From: Hahnella lacustris
Lineage (GTDB): Bacteria; Pseudomonadota; Gammaproteobacteria; Burkholderiales; Burkholderiaceae_A
DNA: 64,000 nt
Direction of reading: 5' to 3'
NCBI GenBank assembly: GCA_965194655.1
Contig: OZ239148.1
Coordinates: 496,001-560,000 of the forward strand
Positions within the stretch are counted from its first letter, which is position 1. Each line of letters starts with the position of its first letter. Below the pieces are notes generated by a model that saw only the letters and a program-made list of their open reading frames with translations, was not told the origin of the DNA and searched no databases. The translations under genes were made by a program, and so were the position numbers. This document shows, in pieces, positions 41,083-47,696 of the stretch.

Positions 41083-43284
41083 TTAAAACCCGACGGGCTT
41101 GGGGGTGAGCAGAACGCAGCTCAAGGGGGGTAGGTTCAGGCTGATGGAGTGGGGCTGGCCGTGACGCCCGTGGGGCTGCGCCGGGGAGAGGCTCAGTGCT
41201 GACCCACTGCCGCCGAAGGTGGGCTCGTCTGTGTTGAGCAGAACCTCCCAGGCACCGCCTTGAGGCACACCCACCTCATAACCAGCGCGAGGCTGAGAAG
41301 TGAAGTTACAGAGGACCAGAACCACTGAACCCGTGTGCGACCATCGCAGCCAGGCCAAGACGCTCTGGTCGTGATTCTCGTGAGAGACCCATTGGAATCC
41401 CTTGGGGCTATGGTCTTGGTCATGCAGGGCAGGCTGCCCTCGATAGGCCTGATTGAGGGCGCGAACCAGGGACTGTAGCCCCGCATGCAAGGGCTGCTGG
41501 AGCTCTTCCCAGGCGAGTTGTCCGTCTGCGTTCCACTCCGCACGCTGACCCCACTCGCACCCCATGAAGAGGAGCTTTTTACCAGGGTAGGCCCACATGC
41601 TCCCAAGCATGGCCCGCAGGCCTGCAAACCGCTGCCATTCATCGCCCGGCATACGCTGCAGCAGTGAGCCTTTGCCGTGCACCACCTCGTCGTGGGAGAG
41701 CGGCAGCACGAATTGTTCGCTCCAGGCATACATCAGCCCAAAGGTGAGGTCATTCTGATGATGCTTGCGGTAGATGCCATCACGTCCGTGATAGCGAAGG
41801 GTGTCGTGCATCCAGCCCATATTCCATTTGAGGTGAAAGCCCAGTCCGCCGCCTTGAAAGTGAGGCTCTGGCGGCAGCGTGACCCCTGGAAATGCTGTTG
41901 ATTCCTCCGCGATCATGAGGGTGCCTGGACGCTCCACGCCCACGGCATGATTGAGTCGACGGATGAATTCGATCGCCTCGAGGTTCTCGCGCCCTCCAAA
42001 TCGATTGGGAATCCATTGGTCTTGGGCACGGCTGTAGTCTCGATAAAGCATGGAGGCCACCGCATCGACCCGCAGACCATCGAGCCCAAAACGTTCGAGC
42101 CAATAGAGCGCATTGCCGATGAGATAGTTTCTGACCTCTAAACGGCCGTAGTTATAGATGAGGGTATTCCAGTCTTGGTGGAAGCCTTCTTTGGGATCGG
42201 CGTGTTCGTATAGGTGGGTGCCATCAAACCAGGCGAGCCCATGACTATCGGAGGGAAAGTGCGCCGGTACCCAGTCCAGGATGACCCCCAGTCCTGCTGC
42301 ATGGGCGGCCTCCACGAATGCGGCAAAGTCTTCAGGCCCCCCGAACCGAGCGGTGGGCGCATACAGCCCAGTGGGCTGATAGCCCCAGGATCCATCGAAT
42401 GGAAACTCCGAGATGGGCAGGAGTTCAAGGTGGGTGAAGCCCAGAGAGGCTGCGTAGGGCACGAGGCTCTCTGCCAGTTCCCGATAGCTGAGCCAGCGCC
42501 AGCCGTCATGCTTTCTCCATGAGCCCAAGTGCACCTCATAGATGGAGATGGGCTGATCCAGCCGATTCGCTGCGGCACGCGCCGGGCTGATGGGGGCTGC
42601 CGGTGGCGCCCCGTGAATCACACTTGCGGTGTCTGGTCTGAGCTGAGCTTGAAACGCATAGGGATCGCTTTTGATGCGTCGTTGGCCTTTTGCAGTGATC
42701 AATTCGAACTGATAGAGGGTTCCAGTTGGGAGTTCAGGGAGGAACAACTCCCACATGCCAGACGGTGTGCGTGCTCGCATGGGGTGTCGACGGCCATCCC
42801 AGTGGTTGAACGGTCCCACCACTGACACGCGCTTGGCGTTCGGCGCCCAGACTGAGAAGCGCACGCCTGGGACGCCCTCATGCGCCATGGGATGTGCCCC
42901 GAGGCACTCAAACGGTCGGAGGTGTTGCCCTTCGGAGAGCAGCCAGAGGTCCAGATCTGAGAGCAGGGGGCCGAACCGATAGGGGTCTTCGAGAACCGTG
43001 GGTCCGTAGACTCCGCCGTCCTGGCCCCACCACCAGACCCTCAGTTGGTAATCGGGCGGGATGGCGTGAGGAACCTCTGTTGCCTGGGTCTGCCAGAGGT
43101 CCGTGTAGGGGATGGCCTCAAGGGAGGCGAGGGTGTTGCCTTGGGTGCGCTCGATCACCTCCACTCGCTGCGCGCCAGGCAAGAGTGCGGTCAGGCGAAG
43201 GCTACCCTCCACGGAACGAAGCCCGAGCACGCTGAAAGGGTCAGCATGTTGGCCGTTTTGGAGGGCGAGTAGGTCTGGGTTCAT
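41083..43284 (-). CDS. glgB: 1,4-alpha-glucan branching enzyme (GH13_9)
   Basis: A 733-residue enzyme that introduces alpha-1,6 branches. It has two N-terminal carbohydrate modules (N1 about 1-105, N2 CBM48 about 110-215: RFSVWAPNAKRVSVVGPFNH), then the barrel: ELLPISEFPFDGSWGYQPTG, DWVPAHFPSDSHGL, GLRVDAVASMLYRDYSR, MIAEESTAFPGVT, LPLSHDEVVHGKGS and LLFMGCEWGQ. The length fits the two-module enterobacterial type. It is the first large gene of the glycogen operon. Confidence 0.96.
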   Translation of the reverse strand: MNPDLLALQNGQHADPFSVLGLRSVEGSLRLTALLPGAQRVEVIERTQGNTLASLEAIPYTDLWQTQATEVPHAIPPDYQLRVWWWGQDGGVYGPTVLEDPYRFGPLLSDLDLWLLSEGQHLRPFECLGAHPMAHEGVPGVRFSVWAPNAKRVSVVGPFNHWDGRRHPMRARTPSGMWELFLPELPTGTLYQFELITAKGQRRIKSDPYAFQAQLRPDTASVIHGAPPAAPISPARAAANRLDQPISIYEVHLGSWRKHDGWRWLSYRELAESLVPYAASLGFTHLELLPISEFPFDGSWGYQPTGLYAPTARFGGPEDFAAFVEAAHAAGLGVILDWVPAHFPSDSHGLAWFDGTHLYEHADPKEGFHQDWNTLIYNYGRLEVRNYLIGNALYWLERFGLDGLRVDAVASMLYRDYSRAQDQWIPNRFGGRENLEAIEFIRRLNHAVGVERPGTLMIAEESTAFPGVTLPPEPHFQGGGLGFHLKWNMGWMHDTLRYHGRDGIYRKHHQNDLTFGLMYAWSEQFVLPLSHDEVVHGKGSLLQRMPGDEWQRFAGLRAMLGSMWAYPGKKLLFMGCEWGQRAEWNADGQLAWEELQQPLHAGLQSLVRALNQAYRGQPALHDQDHSPKGFQWVSHENHDQSVLAWLRWSHTGSVVLVLCNFTSQPRAGYEVGVPQGGAWEVLLNTDEPTFGGSGSALSLSPAQPHGRHGQPHSISLNLPPLSCVLLTPKPVGF

Positions 43285-43296
43285 GGCGATCGAGGC

Positions 43297-43512
43297 CTAG
43301 GCATGGGGCTCTTCTGATTTTTGGTGCCTCGTACGAATGAAATCAAATAGGGCGCCGATTGCAACGCCCAGGGCAATGCCCATCGACACACTGAGTCCTA
43401 TATCGTCAGACCAGGATCCATACGCTGCACCAAAGGCCACACCCAGGGCAGCCCCAATCCCGATTCCATGTTCAGTTTGGCTCCTGACCGATGCATCGCT
43501 CGTCTCCTTCAT
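43297..43512 (-). CDS. Small glycine-rich membrane protein
   Basis: 71 residues. Two hydrophobic Gly/Ala-rich segments with GxxxG-type spacing (GIGIGAALGVAFGAAYG and VSMGIALGVAIGALFDFI) form a hairpin like glycine-zipper proteins; the C-terminus is basic then acidic (RTRHQKSEEPHA). No function known. ATG 43512 has AAGGTGG five bases upstream; the frame extends to 43533. It lies 12 bp upstream of glgB and may be the first gene of the glycogen transcript. Confidence 0.65.
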   Translation of the reverse strand: MKETSDASVRSQTEHGIGIGAALGVAFGAAYGSWSDDIGLSVSMGIALGVAIGALFDFIRTRHQKSEEPHA

Positions 43513-43631
43513 GAAGCCACCTTTTCTGTCCACTGTCGGTTTTTACTCTAGCACCCCCAGCAGTCCAGCTGCGCCCAACGCAGGAGGATGTTTACCGGAA
43601 CCGAATACCGAACGAGCCTGGACTTGCGGAT

Positions 43632-43973
43632 TCAAGTACCTAGTAGTCGCCGAGTTAGCACGGTCTCCATGTCACGTCTGCCGTCTGCAATTAAATAAAT
43701 AATGACTTTGCTGTCAGCAACACGGTAGATCACTCGGTAAGGCTTGAAGAAGGTCTGCCGGTATTCTTTGATACCCAAGCCGACCAATTCCTTGGGGTGG
43801 CTGCCGCGTTCCGGGAGTCTGGACAGGTTCTCCACAACACCCATCAACGCATCGAGAACATAGTTGGCGCTCGCGACACAGTCGAACTCGCAGATGTAAT
43901 CGTAGATGGCCTCTAGGTCCTGCTCCGCACCCTGGGTGAGTAGAACTTCAAACTGGGCCGATTTGCCTGCCAT
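43632..43973 (-). CDS. ParE/RelE-family toxin
   Basis: 113 residues with the ParE-type fold: FEVLLTQGAEQDLEAIYDYI, NLSRLPERGSHPKEL, and KPYRVIYRVADSKVIIYLIADGRRD (split: KPYRVIYRVADSKVIIYL, ADGRRD). ParE toxins poison gyrase, RelE toxins cut mRNA; PERGSHPKEL and GRRD favour the ParE branch. It starts five bases after the antitoxin gene. The 98-bp gap down to the small membrane gene holds no clear element. Confidence 0.88.
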   Translation of the reverse strand: MAGKSAQFEVLLTQGAEQDLEAIYDYICEFDCVASANYVLDALMGVVENLSRLPERGSHPKELVGLGIKEYRQTFFKPYRVIYRVADSKVIIYLIADGRRDMETVLTRRLLGT

Positions 43974-43978
43974 TGGTC

Positions 43979-44248
43979 TCAGGACCGCTTGGCGCGAAGA
44001 CGTGCAACAACGTCGGCCGCAGGCTTAACCTTGCCAGCAGCCACATCCTGGTTTCCAAGCGCAAGAATTTTCAACATGGCCAGTGTTTCTTGTGTCTCCT
44101 GGAACGAAGCCACATCCTGCAGGACCGCCTTGGCCTCGCCGTTTTGGGTAATCACCAGCGGTTCGCGCTGCTCTGCGAGGTGCGCTAGAACCTCAGCGGC
44201 ATTCGCTTTGAGGTAGCTGATGGGTTTGACTTGTGATGAGTAGCGCAT
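43979..44248 (-). CDS. Phd/YefM-type antitoxin
   Basis: 89 residues. The N-terminal DNA-binding half reads KPISYLKANAAEVLAHLAEQ and PLVITQNGEAKAVLQDVASF, the Phd/YefM signature; the C-terminal part (MLKILALGNQDVAAGKVKP) would wrap the toxin. ATG 44248 follows GGAGGA at ideal spacing. Such antitoxins repress their own promoter; an AT-rich TATATT hexamer lies at 44282-44277 but no good -35 is seen. Confidence 0.9.
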   Translation of the reverse strand: MRYSSQVKPISYLKANAAEVLAHLAEQREPLVITQNGEAKAVLQDVASFQETQETLAMLKILALGNQDVAAGKVKPAADVVARLRAKRS

Positions 44249-44358
44249 GACTGTCCTCCAGGCTTGGGCAGGACCTAATATAGTCTTTTTATGGCCTTTT
44301 CGCGCGATGTGGGCGAGGCGGGAGTGGCTCCGACCTTACATTGTTTCGCAAAGTGAAA

Positions 44359-44390
44359 ACACAAAAAGCCCACGAGGGGCTTTTGTGTTT
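44359..44390 (-). terminator. Rho-independent terminator of tmRNA
   Basis: Read on the minus strand, ACACAAAAGCCCC and GGGCTTTTTGTGT form a long stem around a short CTCGT-like loop, followed by TTTTC. It begins directly after the tmRNA 3' CCA. Confidence 0.82.
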
Positions 44391-44391
44391 G

Positions 44392-44756
44392 TGGTGGAGC
44401 CGGCGGGAATCGAACCCGCGTCCGCAAGCCTTCCAAAGACAGTTCTACATACTTAGTCGCTTTACTTGGATTTAACCGAACTGATTAGCCAAACGACAGG
44501 CCGGCAGTCAGCGATCCGCTTGTTTTAGGCACCGAGCCCACGGCTTGCACGGTGACGATCTGATGTGAATGACACTGCTGCGGGTTTTACCCCGCCTGGC
44601 CCATCAGAGAACCAGTGCAGCGCCCGCCGGGTTTAAGCGGCGAGAGCGAAACGCTCGTCGTTGGCGTTTATTAATTTCCGAATGGATTTACGAGGGAATC
44701 GGTCCTCGGTATGCCCTGCGCTCCTTCACTGCCCACGTCGAAACCAGGTCGGCCCC
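44392..44756 (-). ncRNA. ssrA: Transfer-messenger RNA (tmRNA)
   Basis: A one-piece tmRNA of about 365 nt. The 5' end GGGGCCGACCTGGTTTCGACG and the 3' end with T-arm GCGGG-TTCGATT-CCCGC and GGCTCCACCA pair as the tRNA-like acceptor. The internal tag reading frame is present (44665-44633). With SmpB it frees stalled ribosomes and tags the incomplete protein for proteolysis. It has its own promoter and terminator. Confidence 0.97.
44633..44665 (-). other. tmRNA proteolysis-tag reading frame
   Basis: GCC AAC GAC GAG CGT TTC and onward encodes ANDERFALAA followed by TAA. The final ALAA is the degradation signal read by ClpXP-type proteases. The tag is of the type seen in Bordetella and relatives. 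Confidence 0.93.
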
Positions 44757-44775
44757 ATGTCTCGTCGAGAGCGCA

Positions 44776-44803
44776 AGTATGGACCTGTGCGGCGGGCTGT
44801 CAA
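44776..44803 (-). promoter_or_regulatory. Sigma70-type promoter of tmRNA
   Basis: On the minus strand TTGACA (44803-44798), a 16-base spacer and CATACT (44781-44776). Expected start is near 44769, a 13-nt leader before mature tmRNA. The -35 overlaps the stop codon of the upstream gene. Confidence 0.82.
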
Positions 44804-45273
44804 GTCTTTTGAAGCAGGCGTAGCGCGGCTTGCAGGCGCTCGAGCTCTTGATGGGCTTCAGGGCTGACGCGCGCGGCCTTTCGGCTCAGCTCGTCAAAGT
44901 CTGACGTCTCGGCAGGACGGGGTGTGACCGGTGGCGTCTCGTTTGTCTCTGGAGGAAGTGGCGTAGCGGCGACAAACGCAGGCTCAGGACGCTTGGGATA
45001 GGAGGGGGTCTGGCGTGAACGGGAGCGACTCAGGCCCCACTGGGCGAGCGTCACCACCAGCCAGAGTCCCGTAAGGCTGATCCAACCTGCCGTGAGCGCA
45101 GCTGCGCTCACTGTCTCTGCCCAAAGGATTTCACCCAGCTCGGTTCCAAAACTGGGCCAAGGCAGGGAGGAGAGGGCGAGATCCAATGAGCCGCCATGTA
45201 GGGCCATCCGAGAGGCCAGCGTCAAGACCAGCAAAACAAGATTAACGATGAGGGCGAGTAGATTGGTCCACAT
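44800..45273 (-). CDS. Unknown two-pass membrane protein
   Basis: 157 residues. Two membrane segments (LLALIVNLVLLVLTLASRMAL and AALTAGWISLTGLWLVVTLA) are followed by a basic, Pro-rich cytoplasmic tail and a final amphipathic helix (DELSRKAARVSPEAHQELERL) that could form a coiled coil. No family recognised. Starts are 37 bp apart from the divergent gene at 45311, suggesting shared control. Confidence 0.65.
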   Translation of the reverse strand: MWTNLLALIVNLVLLVLTLASRMALHGGSLDLALSSLPWPSFGTELGEILWAETVSAAALTAGWISLTGLWLVVTLAQWGLSRSRSRQTPSYPKRPEPAFVAATPLPPETNETPPVTPRPAETSDFDELSRKAARVSPEAHQELERLQAALRLLQKT

Positions 45274-45310
45274 GTTGTTACAGTATCACTTTCAATGTAG
45301 GCGCCCAGCC

Positions 45311-45880
45311 ATGAGCAACGAGTTTGAGCTCCCGACCGAGGGCATCAAAATCTACAGCCCCCAGAAGGGCTGGCAGGATCAGCCAGAGGCCGCGCAACCT
45401 CCCGAGGAGGATGCGCGCGAGCAGGCCCAGTTACAGCACCCATACCAGGCGGAGCCCATAGAGCAACTGGATTCGACCTCCTTTTCAGAATCCCCCGCTC
45501 CCGGCCAAGCGGTTCAGTTGGCTCATGATCAGGCGGCCGCCCTGGCGCAGGTCGGTGGATCCCTTCATGCACTCTTCGAAGCGCTTCAGCAGCCGCTGGT
45601 TCCCGCAAACGTGATCGAGGCCGGCCCCAGCTGGCGAGACGTGGCGGATCTCAGTCGTTTCATGGAAGACAGACTCGCTGAGCGAGATGAGCTGCTCTCG
45701 CGGTTAAAGGCCATCGAGGATGAGATTCGCCGTGCGAGGGGTGGGCTCTTGGAGGCCCTCGACCTCCTGGCGGCTCAAGAACAGCGGAACCTGGAGGCCG
45801 CTCAGGTTCGAGCCGATGTGTCGGCGATGGCTGCCAAGGTCATTGCTCAGCGCTTCTCGGGCGAGGACCGTCTGAACTAA
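45311..45880 (+). CDS. Unknown soluble protein with C-terminal coiled coil
   Basis: 189 residues. The first 90 are acidic, Gln/Pro-rich and probably disordered; residues about 120-185 (FMEDRLAERDELLSRLKAIE and on to LAAQEQRNLEAAQVRADVSA) are helical with heptad-like spacing. No enzyme motif. The ORF is open further upstream, but ATG 45311 starts past the divergent gene. It ends by overlapping the orphan ParA gene by 4 bp. A partner role for that ATPase is only a guess. Confidence 0.65.
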   Translation: MSNEFELPTEGIKIYSPQKGWQDQPEAAQPPEEDAREQAQLQHPYQAEPIEQLDSTSFSESPAPGQAVQLAHDQAAALAQVGGSLHALFEALQQPLVPANVIEAGPSWRDVADLSRFMEDRLAERDELLSRLKAIEDEIRRARGGLLEALDLLAAQEQRNLEAAQVRADVSAMAAKVIAQRFSGEDRLN

Positions 45881-46821
45881 TCTTTTCGCCCGAATAGCTT
45901 TGACACGAGGCTCAGGTTCGGGCGTGCAGGGGTGATGCCATTGGCGACCGCTGGCTCTGGGACTTGCTCGCTCCGATGCGCACTGCCTGTATTGGGAACG
46001 ATGGCAGGGCGGCCCACCTGAATGATGGTTTTCTCCGCCGGTGCGTTTCGAATGGCTTTATCGATCTCCACCTTCTGCTTGAGTCCAGAGTGCAGGGAGG
46101 GGATGCCCGTTTTCTGGGGATCGAAGACCTCCGGGCGGGCACCACGCGCCTGGTGAATGCCGATGGTCTGTTCAATGGCGCGGCAGAAGGCGAGGAAGGA
46201 GTCGCTGAGCTTCTGGTTACGGTGATGCAAGAGAAACTTTTCAGCGAAAGCGCGTTTGGCGTCGACAGAGTCCAGCAGCGGGGGCGTGAGCACAAACGAG
46301 AAGGGGAATCGCTGCGAAGACCGATGGACCATATTGACTTGGTCGAGTCGGACACGGCTGGGTGCCAGCACAAGGGTGGGCCGATACCGCGTGCTCTCAA
46401 AGACCCACTGGTGTTTCTGGGCGAACTCGATGGTGGTGATGAGTTCCACTTCCGAGACGGCAGAGGGCATGATCACCAGGTCAAATTCGAAAAAGAATTC
46501 GCTGTCGAGGCCATCGTTCCAGGTGAGGTCTGCCACGACGATGTCGTGGTCGGGGGTGAGCAGGCGCATCTGCCGGCGCAGTTCAATGAGCACCCGAGCG
46601 AAGCCCTGCTGCTGGGGAAGCGCAATATTGCGAACGTCGACTGGGTTGTCGGTGGTGCCGAGTTCGACGGCCTTCACCCAACGGCTAGAGGAGGCCTGGC
46701 TGTCGAAGTCGAGCAGGGCCGTGCGCTTGCCTCGCCAGGTGGCAAAGTAGTGGGCAAGGTTGGCCGATATGGTGCTTTTGCCGACCCCGCCTTTTTGATT
46801 CGTGATGAGAATTCTGATCAT
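45877..46821 (-). CDS. Orphan ParA/MinD-like ATPase
   Basis: About 314 residues. Deviant Walker A NQKGGVGKSTISANLAHYFA (8-27), switch region LLDFDSQASSSRWV, Walker B-like DIVVADLTWNDGLD. The C-terminal 60 residues are a variable tail ending in LVSKLFGRKD. No parB or parS-like repeat is nearby, so it is not the chromosome parABS; such orphan ATPases position other cargo (PHB granules, chemoreceptors, cellulose complexes). ATG 46821 is preferred to TTG 46839. Confidence 0.85.
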   Translation of the reverse strand: MIRILITNQKGGVGKSTISANLAHYFATWRGKRTALLDFDSQASSSRWVKAVELGTTDNPVDVRNIALPQQQGFARVLIELRRQMRLLTPDHDIVVADLTWNDGLDSEFFFEFDLVIMPSAVSEVELITTIEFAQKHQWVFESTRYRPTLVLAPSRVRLDQVNMVHRSSQRFPFSFVLTPPLLDSVDAKRAFAEKFLLHHRNQKLSDSFLAFCRAIEQTIGIHQARGARPEVFDPQKTGIPSLHSGLKQKVEIDKAIRNAPAEKTIIQVGRPAIVPNTGSAHRSEQVPEPAVANGITPARPNLSLVSKLFGRKD

Positions 46822-46904
46822 GGTGTCCGATCCATTCAACTCTAGAGTCGAGCGGTGGGCCTAAAACTATAGGGTTGAGTCCCTACTATGGACAAGGAGT
46901 TTTC

Positions 46905-47657
46905 ATGGAAATTCACGAAAACCTCATGATTTTGACGGGCCACAGCCGTGGCCTGGGCGCTGCTCTGGCCCATCGGGCGCTTCAGAATGGCTTTCGGGTG
47001 GTTGGGCTGTCGCGTGGCACCCTGAATGTGAAACATCCGGAGTTGATTCAGATTCCGCTGGATCTGGCCTCAGGCGATGCGCTAGGAGCGGCGCTCAAAG
47101 GGTTAGAAGACCAAGACCTGTTTAAGGCCGTGCAGCGGGCTTACATCGTCAACAATGCAGGGCTGCTTGGGCCTGTGCAGCGGGTGGGCAGTCAGTCCGC
47201 CGATGAAATCGCTCAGGCTGTGACGGTCAATGTCCAGTCTTTGTTGGTGCTCACCAACTGGTTCGCACAGCATACGCAGGGGGTGCAGGACCGGCGTGTC
47301 TGCCAGATCTCGAGCGGCGCGGCGCGAAGCGCCTATGTGGGATGGTCCGTCTACTGTGCGACCAAGGCTGCAGTGGATCACCATGCTCGAGCGCTCGCAC
47401 TCGAGGCCCAGACACCAGGCCCAGCACAGGGTCTGAGGGTTTGCAGCCTGGCCCCTGGTGTGATTGACACGGATATGCAGACCCAGGTTCGAGCCAGTGC
47501 CCTGGATGAATTCCCCAATCGCCCCCGCTTTGAGGCGCTCAAGGAATCGGGCGGGCTCGCCGCCCCCACTGATGTGGCGGAGCGCCTTTGGGAGTATCTG
47601 GGGTCTGAAGCCTTCGGGACAGAGCCCATTGCCGATCTAAGGTCCCTGAACCGGTAA
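46905..47657 (+). CDS. Short-chain dehydrogenase/reductase
   Basis: A 250-residue classical SDR. Cofactor loop LTGHSRGLGAALAHRAL (TGxxxGxG, about 8-24), AYIVNNAGLLGPVQR (NNAG), catalytic Ser in ISSGAARSAYVGWSVYCATKAA with Tyr and Lys as YxxxK (split: ISSGAARSAYVGW, VYCATKAA), and LAPGVIDTDMQ. It resembles YueD/benzil-reductase and sepiapterin-reductase-like proteins; substrate unknown. ATG 46905 has AAGGAG five bases upstream. It lies 39 bp before gyrA. Confidence 0.88.
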   Translation: MEIHENLMILTGHSRGLGAALAHRALQNGFRVVGLSRGTLNVKHPELIQIPLDLASGDALGAALKGLEDQDLFKAVQRAYIVNNAGLLGPVQRVGSQSADEIAQAVTVNVQSLLVLTNWFAQHTQGVQDRRVCQISSGAARSAYVGWSVYCATKAAVDHHARALALEAQTPGPAQGLRVCSLAPGVIDTDMQTQVRASALDEFPNRPRFEALKESGGLAAPTDVAERLWEYLGSEAFGTEPIADLRSLNR

Positions 47658-47696
47658 AATGGCAGATTAATTAAAACATTCGATTGCTGAGCCTCC

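Noticed and set aside
44249..44391. Possible phage attachment site between tmRNA and the toxin-antitoxin pair
   Set aside because: No copy of the tmRNA 3' end and no integrase fragment is seen; the only structured element is the tmRNA terminator.
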